Source: Rhabdochlamydiaceae bacterium
Lineage (GTDB): Bacteria; Chlamydiota; Chlamydiia; Chlamydiales; Rhabdochlamydiaceae
DNA length: 48,328 bases
Reading direction: 5' to 3'
NCBI GenBank assembly: GCA_019745395.1
Contig: JAIETG010000010.1
Coordinates: 98,796-147,123 of the forward strand
Shown here: positions 34,717 to 43,266 of the stretch, one piece after another
How positions within the stretch are numbered: the stretch's first letter is position 1
Layout of the letters: each line of letters opens with the position of its first letter
Notes under the pieces: generated by a model
Databases searched by the model: none
What the model was told of the DNA's origin: nothing
What the model saw: the letters and a program-made list of their open reading frames with translations, nothing else
Made by a program: the position numbers and the translations under genes

Positions 34717-36153
34717 ATGAGCACATATATAAACGGATGCCTCCCCTATGCACGTCCTTTACTGCAAACTGCTTGGGATTTCACTTCTGGATTAAGACAA
34801 ACTGTTCAAGGTACGCTCCAAATAAACAATGGAAATATTGTAGATGGAATTTCCAAAACACTCACCGGACTGATGGCGACAAGCATAGTGTCTCAGTCTT
34901 TTGGAGCAGATTATACCACTCATCAAAATCTATTAAAATATTCTCTCTTTGCAGGCGCATTATCCGCTACAATTAGCAATGTAGGATCTATAAAAGAAGG
35001 ACTAAAAAATAGAAGCATACTTCAAACCATTCAAGGGATTTCTCTGTCAATACTTGGCCTTGCGAGCACTTTGTACATCTATGGGATGGACTCTAAAATG
35101 ATTCGTGTAGCGCAACAATCATTTCTTATGGCCTATACAAGCCTTTATATCTCAAAGCTAGGCGTTCATGACTTTACTCGAAAAAACTACGTAAAAGGAA
35201 TGGGAGAAATGCTTTTAGGAATTACTGGAGCCGCCTTTATCGGGTACTATGTTTTTACCGAATTTTTTCAGCGAGATCTAGGAGCTCCTATGCCTGCCGA
35301 TGTATCCCAATTTATAGAAGAGCATCAAACAGAACTTTCGGAGTTATCTCATGGTCGCATCCCTGAAAAGTGTCACAGAATAGGAAGTGGCATGCAAAAG
35401 ACAGCCTATGCATGCAAAGAGATCCCCCACCATGTGATCAAGGCTTCCAATATACCGTATATTAAAATGGAAAAATATGTTGACAATAGCAATGAACTTA
35501 GAAGTATAGCAACTCGCGAACACATGTCACGCATTGTGATCCCAACAAGTTATTATGTAAAGGAAGCGGATGTTGCGATAGAAGAAAAAGTTGATATTAT
35601 CAAATACTATGATCTACCAAAAACTTCTGAAAAAAGAGCAGCAGAATCCGAATTTGACCGATTTATTGCCGCTAGTGGAGCTGATGACGTGTCCTTACAA
35701 GTTAACCACAATACCGCCTTTTTAAAGACTGGAGATAAAAATAATCTAAAAATCGGATTCTTTGATTTCGACTCCAAAAGCACTTCCAAAAGCTATCTCA
35801 CTGAAGGCGTGATCTTGGGAGCCATAACTACATTCAGCGCAATAGCAGTTGCCATTCCTAATATTGCCCAAAGCATGGGATACCCAACATTAGAGAAAGT
35901 ATTAAAAGTAACTGCAGTAATCACTGGAGGTGCAGCAGCTCTGTTTGGACTGACATGCAATAGTTCTTCTGCTACAGAAAGCAATACAATCCCTTTTATA
36001 TTCGGATCGATAGGGGCAGGGCTAACTACTCTTAGTTTGGCAGTAATAAGCTCCATCGGTATTGTGGCAGGAAAATGCCTACAAAGTATTCGAACAAAAT
36101 GCTTCGGATCTAATCCTGTGATCTCGACGCCTGGAACCGGAGCTGCAGGTTAG
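34717..36153 (+). CDS. Multi-span membrane protein with a central kinase-like segment
   Basis: About 478 residues. I chose ATG 34717, preceded by GGAG at 9 bases; a TTG at 34702 is also in frame. The N-terminal 200 residues contain several hydrophobic helices. The centre has a glycine loop (RIGSGMQKTAYACKE, G223), a following lysine (HHVIKAS, K242), and IGFFDFDSKS with D350-F-D352, an arrangement recalling a degenerate protein-kinase fold. The C-terminal 130 residues hold two or three more membrane segments. The kinase relationship is suggestive only; the HRD catalytic motif is not found. It may be an inclusion-membrane or secreted pseudokinase. Confidence 0.7.
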   Translation: MSTYINGCLPYARPLLQTAWDFTSGLRQTVQGTLQINNGNIVDGISKTLTGLMATSIVSQSFGADYTTHQNLLKYSLFAGALSATISNVGSIKEGLKNRSILQTIQGISLSILGLASTLYIYGMDSKMIRVAQQSFLMAYTSLYISKLGVHDFTRKNYVKGMGEMLLGITGAAFIGYYVFTEFFQRDLGAPMPADVSQFIEEHQTELSELSHGRIPEKCHRIGSGMQKTAYACKEIPHHVIKASNIPYIKMEKYVDNSNELRSIATREHMSRIVIPTSYYVKEADVAIEEKVDIIKYYDLPKTSEKRAAESEFDRFIAASGADDVSLQVNHNTAFLKTGDKNNLKIGFFDFDSKSTSKSYLTEGVILGAITTFSAIAVAIPNIAQSMGYPTLEKVLKVTAVITGGAAALFGLTCNSSSATESNTIPFIFGSIGAGLTTLSLAVISSIGIVAGKCLQSIRTKCFGSNPVISTPGTGAAG

Positions 36154-36162
36154 TGCTATTTT

Positions 36163-36194
36163 ATCAAGAAGCTTTCAAAAAAAAGCTTCCTGAT
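36163..36194. terminator. Terminator between convergent genes
   Basis: ATCAAGAAGCTT pairs with AAGCTTCCTGAT (one mismatch) around an A-rich loop, 10 bp after the membrane-protein stop and 14 bp before the stop of the leftward gene. Confidence 0.6.
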
Positions 36195-36207
36195 ATCTAT
36201 AAAAAAT

Positions 36208-37617
36208 TTAAGGAGAAACACTCACCGTTACAGGAAAGCTTTCCCCATCTAAACTAAAAGATGTCAAAGCATACGTATAGCTTTGGCCTCGAGTTCGATT
36301 ATGATCATCATAAGAATAGATATTTGCATCTAGCGTTGCGATCAATATACCATCACGATAAAGCTTATAGCCCAATACATCTTGAGTAGAATTTACTTGC
36401 CAAGTGATGCGATTAAAGTACTCTTTCATAAGTCCAAAATTGTTTTTTTTCTGCTTTCCGGAAATTGTATTTGGAGAATCTGGAACACAAGATGGATCAG
36501 AAAGAAGCGCATAGTAAGGTGTATTATCAGCGGTTTGCCAAGAAACGATAAAAGCATTGAGCTGTGAATCGTATGATGAAAAAGCGTCAGTATCTATTGA
36601 TGTTAAGTTGGAATTGGGAATTTGCTGAGGAGTTGTCCAACCAGTACTAGCATTGTAAATTACATAATAAGGATTTCCAGACACAAAGTCTGTCCAAGTT
36701 ACCAAAAAATTTCCCGTACAGCTATTTACCGAAGAATAGATCATACCATTTGCGGAGCTAGAATTAGGGATTTGTTCTAAGCCGCTCCATTCTCCCCCGT
36801 TATAAACCGCATAATAGGGAGTTCCCGATGCGTAATCCTGCCAAGTTACCAAAAAATCTCCAGTAACAGAGTTGGCACAAGGAAAAGGATCTATGCTTGC
36901 GGGGGCTTCAAAAATGCGATCAGCAACACCCCAGCCAGAAGCGTCATAAATGGCAAACCAGGGAGTACCTGCCTGATCAATATCTCTCCAGGTTAACATT
37001 GTAGCTCCAATCTTAGGATTAGCGGCAGAAAATATATCATTTACTGCTGCTGGAGCAGAAGGAACCACTGAAGGAGAACTCCAAGTCTCGCCATTGTAAA
37101 TCGCATAGTAAGGGAAAGAAGATGCATGATCTTGCCAAGATGCCATAAACCCAAATGCCGGATTATAAGAAACAAATACGTCGTTACCTCCAGCTGCGCT
37201 ATTAGGTATGTAAGATGGAGTTGAAGTATTTCCCTCAACATGCGTCACGTAAGTTGGACGCTGAGTATGTTCATCCATCCAAGTAATAACAAACGTATGG
37301 GTAGCTGAATTTACAGCAGAAAAAACGTTATCTCCATAAACATTTTGAGATGATATAGCAGTAGGTGCAGACCAAGCCCCCCTATTATTATCAGTAAGGA
37401 TCGGAGGAAAATTGCCTACGATAGGCTCGCCATTCCATGTAACAACAAACTCCCCTGTCGAAGAATCAACAGAAGAGACCACATCACCACTGGAAAAAAC
37501 AGGAAAAGAGTTCCCTGGAATAATTTGTGGGGGTATCCATGTGTCCGCCAGAAGGGGCCCTCCTGTGACAATAATGGCCAATAGCAATTTAACAGATACA
37601 GCCGATCTTATGCTCAT
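36208..37617 (-). CDS. Secreted beta-propeller-like protein with Fn3-like C-terminal domain
   Basis: A 469-residue protein with a signal peptide (KLLLAIIVTGGPLLA). About eight repeats of some 45 residues follow, each with FVITW-x-D or FLVTWQD, then PYYAIYNGG-x-W and a PQQIPNS-like stretch. These resemble sialidase/BNR-type propeller blades, but the Asp boxes are degenerate. From about residue 380 comes the same Fn3-like tail as in the 13133 and 47753 proteins (RITWQVNSTQDVLGYKLYRD, then YTYALTSFS). Likely surface or secreted binding protein; no catalytic residues are evident. Confidence 0.82.
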   Translation of the reverse strand: MSIRSAVSVKLLLAIIVTGGPLLADTWIPPQIIPGNSFPVFSSGDVVSSVDSSTGEFVVTWNGEPIVGNFPPILTDNNRGAWSAPTAISSQNVYGDNVFSAVNSATHTFVITWMDEHTQRPTYVTHVEGNTSTPSYIPNSAAGGNDVFVSYNPAFGFMASWQDHASSFPYYAIYNGETWSSPSVVPSAPAAVNDIFSAANPKIGATMLTWRDIDQAGTPWFAIYDASGWGVADRIFEAPASIDPFPCANSVTGDFLVTWQDYASGTPYYAVYNGGEWSGLEQIPNSSSANGMIYSSVNSCTGNFLVTWTDFVSGNPYYVIYNASTGWTTPQQIPNSNLTSIDTDAFSSYDSQLNAFIVSWQTADNTPYYALLSDPSCVPDSPNTISGKQKKNNFGLMKEYFNRITWQVNSTQDVLGYKLYRDGILIATLDANIYSYDDHNRTRGQSYTYALTSFSLDGESFPVTVSVSP

Positions 37618-37649
37618 TTGTCCTCCCCTAAATTATTAAAAAAACACAA

Positions 37650-38588
37650 TCACAGACTTAGATAAACAATTTTTTTAGAAGATAGAGAGTAACTCCAAGA
37701 AGGAGTCTCTGTTTTCAACTTATCGATCGTATACTGGATTAAAGACAGTCTTAATTTGACTCTATCGGGAGAATCCAAGGTCAAATAGCACTCCGAGATC
37801 TCTTTTACGGTCTCTAATGGTTTTTCTGAGATAACTGCATCATCGATGTAAAAAAAATCAACAAGGGCCTCTTCGGCTTTCAAAACAGGAAAACTCTGAG
37901 TGAGCATTTCCCATTCGGCAGGTGTATGCTTCTGAATGCTTTCCTCTCGCATTTGATAGAAAAAAAGAGCCTCTAGCATCCGATAAATACCAGGAGATGT
38001 TTTGCCTTGCTCCCGAATATGTTGATAGGATTCCAGTAAACTCTCTTTTAAAACCGATATACTATACAGAAATTTTACATCTGTAGACTGATAATTAAAT
38101 AAACGAGCGATGCATACACACATACGATCCCATGCTAAATAAAGGATTAGATCATGCATCGTATCAGATGGATTTTCAATGAAAGCCACTTTATAATTTT
38201 CTAACCCCTGGAATAGCATTTCCCCTATCTCCAAAGAGAAAAAAAACTCTTCTTTTTTTCTAATTGCCTCCAGAAAAAAAGAGGGATGCATCTGCGAAAG
38301 AGCTTTAATTTGACGCAAATTTTCTGTAAAAATCTGATCATATACGTAAAATATGACTTCCTTTTCTTCAGTTGCGCACAAAGTGGTAATAGCTGCTTGG
38401 AAAAGAGGCATACTTTCATCAAATACAGGAAGATCTGAGAATATAGATCCCAATTCTAAAAACTCGAATAGAGAGGACCACCGAAAACTCAGCTGGTTTT
38501 GCGGGTCAGATAGCAGTGGATGATTCACGATTTTTGAAGGATCATGAGTAAACATTTTTACTATTTCGTTATCAATAATGATTTGCAT
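37650..38588 (-). CDS. Hypothetical helical protein
   Basis: About 312 residues from ATG 38588 (GGGG 5 bases upstream); an in-frame ATG at 38624 adds twelve residues. Mostly helical and soluble, with no signal peptide. Motif-like parts include HPSFFLEAIRKKEEFFFSL and DLILYLAWDRMCVCIARLF. The opening strand MQIIIDNEIVKMF faintly recalls a PIN-domain start, but later acidic residues do not support that. I recognise no family. Confidence 0.65.
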   Translation of the reverse strand: MQIIIDNEIVKMFTHDPSKIVNHPLLSDPQNQLSFRWSSLFEFLELGSIFSDLPVFDESMPLFQAAITTLCATEEKEVIFYVYDQIFTENLRQIKALSQMHPSFFLEAIRKKEEFFFSLEIGEMLFQGLENYKVAFIENPSDTMHDLILYLAWDRMCVCIARLFNYQSTDVKFLYSISVLKESLLESYQHIREQGKTSPGIYRMLEALFFYQMREESIQKHTPAEWEMLTQSFPVLKAEEALVDFFYIDDAVISEKPLETVKEISECYLTLDSPDRVKLRLSLIQYTIDKLKTETPSWSYSLSSKKIVYLSL

Positions 38589-38654
38589 TTTACCCCATCT
38601 CAAAAATTTTGCCAAATATCCCAAAAATCATAAGGTCCCTAAGAATTTTTCCCA

Positions 38655-38682
38655 ACCAAAAATTCTAAACAGCTTTCTCATC
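38655..38682. repeat. Dispersed TCAAAAGTTCT-type element (diverged)
   Basis: ACCAAAAATTCTAAACAG, then CTTTCTCATC, in the 70 bases upstream of the leftward hypothetical gene. It is the least conserved of the six copies. Confidence 0.3.
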
Positions 38683-38708
38683 AAGTAGCAAGTGTCTAAC
38701 AAAAAACC

Positions 38709-39635
38709 TTAAACAAACTCTAATGAATAGCTACCCTTCATCTGCAGTCGCGCCATAGTTCCAAATAGGAGAGGATTATTAATCTGACCATGCCCAATAT
38801 TTCGGATTTGAAGTACGGGAAATGCACACTCTCTTGCAAATTCCTGAATAATTTCCTGAACTAAGAACCTCCCATCAGGCTCCCCTTTGTCTATGAAATC
38901 TCCCAACAATACTGCTTTGACTCGATCAAATATTCCTACCTGTCTAAGATGCTCTAGTACTCGATCAATACGATAGGCTCTTTCGTTGGTTTCTTCTATA
39001 AAAAGAATCTTATCAACAGAGTTAATTTGCCAAGAAGTTCCAATACTTGCCTGAATCAAATGCAAGTTCCCTCCAATCACAGAAGCATTGATTTGACCAT
39101 CTATCTGAGCAAAAGTATTCAAAGGAATAAGCTGATCGTATGCTAAAGAGCAGTCTTCATTACAAAGAGTGGTTTTTAATAGGTTAACTGAGTCCTTGGA
39201 AATTTTATTTAATGAAGCTTGGTATCCAGAGGGTCCATGAATGGTGGACCATCCCCACTTTTCCGTCAAAAAAAGATGAAGGGCTGTTATATCACTAAAT
39301 CCAATAAAGCTTTTCCGAATAGAGGGAGGATCGATTTTACTTAACTCAGGAATGAGCTTTGTTGCCCCGAATCCCCCTAACAAGCACCATACAGCTTTTG
39401 AGGTAGTGTTTAAAAGAGCTAGCTTCAAATGCTGCAAACGTTTTTCATCAGAATTGGCATAAAGCAAGCTATCGCCAAATAAATCCTCTGGAATATGGCA
39501 CTTAAGATCCCATGACTCAATCAAATGTTTCATGTTCTCTAATACACTGGGGTGACATCTAGAAGAAGGCGCAATAATGTCAACCACATCGCCTGGCCTT
39601 AAAAAAACCCGATTTACTGAAGAAGTATTATACAT
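38709..39635 (-). CDS. LD-carboxypeptidase (peptidase family S66)
   Basis: A 308-residue serine peptidase that removes D-Ala from L,D bonds in murein tetrapeptides, usually cytosolic and used in peptidoglycan recycling. The catalytic residues are recognisable: Ser in FIGFSDITAL, Glu in FIEETNERAYR, His in RNIGHGQINNP. The N-terminal VDIIAPSSR and the LLGGFGATKL segment are typical. In chlamydiae such enzymes relate to their minimal peptidoglycan; that link is inferred. Single gene with a dispersed repeat 72 bp upstream. Confidence 0.9.
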   Translation of the reverse strand: MYNTSSVNRVFLRPGDVVDIIAPSSRCHPSVLENMKHLIESWDLKCHIPEDLFGDSLLYANSDEKRLQHLKLALLNTTSKAVWCLLGGFGATKLIPELSKIDPPSIRKSFIGFSDITALHLFLTEKWGWSTIHGPSGYQASLNKISKDSVNLLKTTLCNEDCSLAYDQLIPLNTFAQIDGQINASVIGGNLHLIQASIGTSWQINSVDKILFIEETNERAYRIDRVLEHLRQVGIFDRVKAVLLGDFIDKGEPDGRFLVQEIIQEFARECAFPVLQIRNIGHGQINNPLLFGTMARLQMKGSYSLEFV

Positions 39636-39706
39636 AAATTTCCTAATTCAAACGTTTTAAAAGCACCGTCAAACAGAAAAATAGCAGAAGCTTTCTGAGT
39701 TGACTA

Positions 39707-39725
39707 GTCAAAAGTTCTAGAAGAG
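39707..39725. repeat. Dispersed TCAAAAGTTCT-type element (short)
   Basis: GTCAAAAGTTCTAGAAGAG, lacking the CTCTCCAC part. It lies 72 bp upstream of the LD-carboxypeptidase gene. Confidence 0.35.
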
Positions 39726-39752
39726 TTTTGGGCTTGAAGAGATATTGCCCCG

Positions 39753-40766
39753 ATGCTTAAAATCCCTCTAATTTATAAGACATCTATGACCACTTTTTCA
39801 TGTATTATATGGGCCCTAGGACTAATGTTGACACCAAATTTGAATAATTCTCCTGAGACACCCATTGAAACTAAAATCAAATTGTTGCTGGTTGATTTTT
39901 TGCAGTGCGACCCAACTTCTGTGATCCTTTCCCAGTTAAAAGATGGAGTTGTCAATTGCTACAATAATACAGATTATAAGATTGTCATCGGCGATAAAAA
40001 ATACTTCGCAAAATACGGAAATCCCAATGGGAAAATATTAGGAACATCTCTACAAAACGAAATTCTTTGCCGAACGATCGCAGCTAACCATGGGATTAGC
40101 CCTAGCGTATTGTTAAGTGATCCTGAAAAAACGATCATGATTACAGAATTTTTAGAAATACAGGAAGAAGTCGATTTTAAAAAGCCTCTAACAAGAAAAA
40201 GATACATTGATCTCTTACATAGACTTCATCAATCAGAAGCCTTATTTCCTATAAAATTCTGTCCATTTCAAATCATTGAACACTACATGGATCATGCTGT
40301 AAAAACAGGCGTGAATCTACCCTCGATCCTCCTTGAAGAAATTTTACCAGCTATTGACACCTTTAAAAAAGAGGAACTTCTTTTAGAGATAGTCCCCTGC
40401 CATCTCGATGCACAGGCAGGCAACGTGCTTGATAACGGAACCGATATGTACCTTATTGATTGGGAATGTGCGGCTATGACAGACCCATTATTTGATCTTG
40501 CCAGCATGTGTTCAACAGAGGAACTTTCCGATGAGGAAATGCTGGAATTTTTAACCCTCTATTTACAAAGACCTCCTTCAACTGAGGATTTTAAACGCTT
40601 TTATCAGATGCGTATCTTGGCCGATGTGCGTTTTTGCACATACTGCTATCTACAAACTAAGATCTCTTCTACCAGAAAGGATCTTTATCGCCATTTCGCC
40701 GAGGGATTTCTCCATCGTACGACAGAGCGTCTAAAAAACTTACCTAACATAGGACAAACATTGTAA
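39753..40766 (+). CDS. Choline/thiamine-kinase-like protein (APH fold) with signal-like N-terminus
   Basis: A 337-residue protein. The C-terminal 280 residues fit the LicA/choline-kinase branch of the APH superfamily. Catalytic motif H217-L-D219 with N224 is followed by LIDWECAAMTDPLFDLA, whose D236 binds metal. The usual HND is HLD here, but the catalytic Asp is kept. The N-lobe contains KKYFAKYGNP with its Lys. The first 33 residues carry a hydrophobic segment (TTFSCIIWALGLMLTPN) absent from cytosolic relatives, so export or membrane anchoring is suggested. The start could be 39753 or 39786. Likely substrates are choline, ethanolamine or thiamine (inference). Confidence 0.83.
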   Translation: MLKIPLIYKTSMTTFSCIIWALGLMLTPNLNNSPETPIETKIKLLLVDFLQCDPTSVILSQLKDGVVNCYNNTDYKIVIGDKKYFAKYGNPNGKILGTSLQNEILCRTIAANHGISPSVLLSDPEKTIMITEFLEIQEEVDFKKPLTRKRYIDLLHRLHQSEALFPIKFCPFQIIEHYMDHAVKTGVNLPSILLEEILPAIDTFKKEELLLEIVPCHLDAQAGNVLDNGTDMYLIDWECAAMTDPLFDLASMCSTEELSDEEMLEFLTLYLQRPPSTEDFKRFYQMRILADVRFCTYCYLQTKISSTRKDLYRHFAEGFLHRTTERLKNLPNIGQTL

Positions 40767-40770
40767 GTAC

Positions 40771-40956
40771 CCTAGAAAGCAAATTTCAACAGATGAGGAG
40801 CTAAAAACCGTAAAAGCCGCCACCTACACCCAAATAACTTCAATACAGTTGATCGAAATGGTATCAGTACTGTTTCCTCATATGAATCCTGATGATAAAG
40901 AATCTTTTCTAACAGATATTAAAGAATCTGTGCCCGAAAAATTTGCAGAAGCTTAG
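40771..40956 (+). pseudogene. Remnant of a hemerythrin-like gene
   Basis: One frame reads STDEELKTVKAATYTQIT, then MVSVLFPHMNPDDKESFL and VPEKFAEA to TAG 40954-40956. It matches the C-terminal 60 residues of the hemerythrin-like protein at 8796-9407 (SDEELRLVE, VLFPHMNALDKEAFL, PHKFKE). The metal-binding helices are absent and there is no start, so it is a decayed paralogue or leftover from a duplication or deletion. Confidence 0.75.
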
Positions 40957-41072
40957 ATCGGGATCCAATCTCAACTACAAAAAAAAGCACATATAATTGA
41001 ACAAATAAAATTAAAAGCAACATTTGAAAATTTATCTATAAATTCGTAAATTACAGAAAAAAGGGGTTTCTC

Positions 41073-41462
41073 ATGGATTTATCGATATTTTTAGCAAAAT
41101 TACTTGGGATTTATTTATTGATTATTACAGTAGAGCTACTTGTTCGCAGAAGAGAGCTGGAAAGGGCCATAAAAAGCTTCACATCTTCGAAGGGACTTTT
41201 GATTTCCTCAGGATCTATTTCTCTTTTATTCGGGCTCGTCATTGTTATTGGGCATCCGGTCTATGACATGGATTGGCAAGGGTTAATTACCCTCTTAGGA
41301 TATGTTTTGATTATTAGAGGAATCATGAGAGTCGCCTTTCCCTCTTATTTTCAAAAGAAAATGGAACACTTCTTCCATCGCAGATATTGGATCATATGTC
41401 TTGTGTTAGGTGTTCTAGGGATGTATTTGACCTATTCGGGGTTTGCCGCAGATCTTTTATAA
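41073..41462 (+). CDS. Small four-span membrane protein
   Basis: A 129-residue integral membrane protein with four hydrophobic segments (LLGIYLLIITVELLV; LLISSGSISLLFGLVIVIGH; LITLLGYVLIIRGIMRVAF; WIICLVLGVLGMYLTYSGF). I see no named family with certainty; its layout is like small DUF-type membrane proteins. AAGGGG lies 9 bases before the ATG, and a strong terminator follows. Function unknown. Confidence 0.75.
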   Translation: MDLSIFLAKLLGIYLLIITVELLVRRRELERAIKSFTSSKGLLISSGSISLLFGLVIVIGHPVYDMDWQGLITLLGYVLIIRGIMRVAFPSYFQKKMEHFFHRRYWIICLVLGVLGMYLTYSGFAADLL

Positions 41463-41470
41463 AAGCACAA

Positions 41471-41509
41471 AAAAGGCCCGGAATCTTTCCGGGCCTTTTT
41501 TTATTTTTT
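41471..41509. terminator. Strong terminator
   Basis: AAAAGGCCCGG / CCGGGCCTTTT with a 7-base loop and a long T run, between convergent genes. Confidence 0.88.
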
Positions 41510-41544
41510 CCATTCATTGGCTTTTTCGCCCACAAAGAGAAAAA

Positions 41545-42075
41545 TTAATTTGGAGAAGTAAAAAATGCAGAGCTATCGTTATCGTTCCAATGAAGAATAT
41601 CGCCTACTTGAACCTTATTTCTTTCAAACCAACCAAGATTCATCTCTAATACATATTTTACAGGGACAGACGCAGAAATACTGTTCTTTTGAAAAAAGAT
41701 AACTATGGGATCCTTGTAAGAATACAAAGCAAAATCTCTATTCGATAAAACAGGTCTAGAAGGATCCATTTTTTCCGGAAAAGCCTTGAGGGTCTTAATT
41801 TCACGCACCACCCCTTTCTCATCAATAAAAGCAACTGACAGATCAATATAGCAATTAAACGACCAGAAATTGAGTTTCTGAGGTTGAGAATAGTGAAATA
41901 ACATTCCGCTATTTTCCGGAAGAAACCGACGTTGCATCAGTCCCCACTGAATCTGCTCTTCTGTTCGAGCATGTTCTATGAAAAATGTAGGAGATTTAAA
42001 AAATGCAAAGCAGCAAGCAAGTAGAAGACCTGATAGAACCAACGCACAACAAGTGATTTTTTTAAGTTTTAGCAT
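41545..42075 (-). CDS. DUF192 family exported protein
   Basis: A 176-residue protein with an N-terminal hydrophobic signal or anchor (ITCCALVLSGLLLACCFAFF). DUF192 pattern: TEEQIQWGLMQRRFLPENSGMLF, then NFWSFNCYIDLSVAFID, and ending in VQVGDIL. The usual MW-N-T-P residues of the domain are changed to FWSFNC. DUF192 proteins are small, mostly periplasmic, with unknown role. Two Cys pairs in the signal region might allow lipidation. Single gene. Confidence 0.85.
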   Translation of the reverse strand: MLKLKKITCCALVLSGLLLACCFAFFKSPTFFIEHARTEEQIQWGLMQRRFLPENSGMLFHYSQPQKLNFWSFNCYIDLSVAFIDEKGVVREIKTLKAFPEKMDPSRPVLSNRDFALYSYKDPIVIFFQKNSISASVPVKYVLEMNLGWFERNKVQVGDILHWNDNDSSAFFTSPN

Positions 42076-42287
42076 AAGTACCCAGTTTTTCTGCTCTAAT
42101 GTCTAAAAAATAGGATATTCGAACATTTATGAAAAACAATATAATAAGGCGGCAAAAAGCCGTTGCCTTGCTTACTATAAAATTGCGTTGGACGAATACC
42201 CACGATAAAAGAAACACAAAGAAGTATAGAGAGTTTTCATGAAAAAAAAGTGCAAAAAAAACACCCTTCATATCTATCTTAAAAACA

Positions 42288-43190
42288 CTAACCAATATGC
42301 CAAATCCTGTGATCTTCTAGAACTTGCTCTATGATACTCCAACATTTCCTTGCTTCTACATTGTTTGCTTTCGTAAAACCTGCAGCTACGATCAAAGCCT
42401 TCCATAGGGTCCAAGCGCGACCTCGAGCCCATGTCCCCTTATCATGTTGAAAATGAGAGCGGAAGACTTCTCGACTTTCTCCTTCAAATAGAGTCCAGGC
42501 GATGGCCAAATCACAAGAGGGATCGCCAACCGTCAATTGTCCAAAATCAATGACAGAACTCAACTTCCCCTTTTGCAGTAGCAAATTTCCTGTGCTTAGA
42601 TCTCCATGGACCCATACAGGTGCCCCCTGCCAAGAGGTTGAAAGAGCTGCCTGCCAAAGATCTAATGCAACTTCCTCATCTATTTTACCTTTGAGAGCTT
42701 CAATCGCCTGTCGAGTCTCTATATCATAGACACTAAGAGATCCCCCGCGATAAAAACTATGAGGCCCTGGAAGTGGTCCCTCTTCTCCATTTATACTCTG
42801 TAATGCGACAAGAAATTTCGCAAGATTCTGTGCGAAATCAGACAGATTATCTATGGGAGTGCTCGCAGCAGAATCCCCTTCAATCCAACGATAGATGGAC
42901 CATTTCCAAGGATAGGTACAATCAGCAGCTCCCATGGCCAAAGGCTCCGGAATGGAAAGTGGCAAAAAAGGGGCTAGTCTTGGCAACCACTTATGCTCTT
43001 TTTCTACCTGTGAGGCATATTCTTTGCTACTTGGCATGCGCACAAGCATGTGATCGCCTAGGTGAAAAGTTCTATTATCCCATCCACTACTAGCGACAGG
43101 CCTAATGGAAAGATCTCTCCATTGAGGAAACTGAGTATCCACTAGGTGCCGAGCAAGTGAACTATCTATGATTAACTGACTATCATCCAT
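42288..43190 (-). CDS. Aminoglycoside-phosphotransferase-family protein
   Basis: A 300-residue APH-fold kinase. Catalytic loop VHGDLSTGNLLL holds Asp and Asn, and VIDFGQLTVGDPSCDLA holds the metal Asp. The N-lobe has SGWDNRTFHLGD and VRMPSS. The pattern follows the large 'aminoglycoside phosphotransferase' group that includes hygromycin- and streptomycin-type enzymes; most environmental members have unknown substrates. No signal peptide, unlike the choline-kinase-like protein at 39753. Single gene. Confidence 0.87.
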   Translation of the reverse strand: MDDSQLIIDSSLARHLVDTQFPQWRDLSIRPVASSGWDNRTFHLGDHMLVRMPSSKEYASQVEKEHKWLPRLAPFLPLSIPEPLAMGAADCTYPWKWSIYRWIEGDSAASTPIDNLSDFAQNLAKFLVALQSINGEEGPLPGPHSFYRGGSLSVYDIETRQAIEALKGKIDEEVALDLWQAALSTSWQGAPVWVHGDLSTGNLLLQKGKLSSVIDFGQLTVGDPSCDLAIAWTLFEGESREVFRSHFQHDKGTWARGRAWTLWKALIVAAGFTKANNVEARKCWSIIEQVLEDHRIWHIG

Positions 43191-43266
43191 ACAGATCTTT
43201 ATCCAATTTGCGTAAAAAACCCGTTATCGATAATGTGCTAAAGGCATCTTAACCAACAGGAGTTTT

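Noticed and set aside
42062-42295. 77-codon open frame on the minus strand between the DUF192 and APH-like genes
   Set aside because: It overlaps both neighbours, has no ribosome site and its hydrophobic composition is explained by AT-rich DNA.
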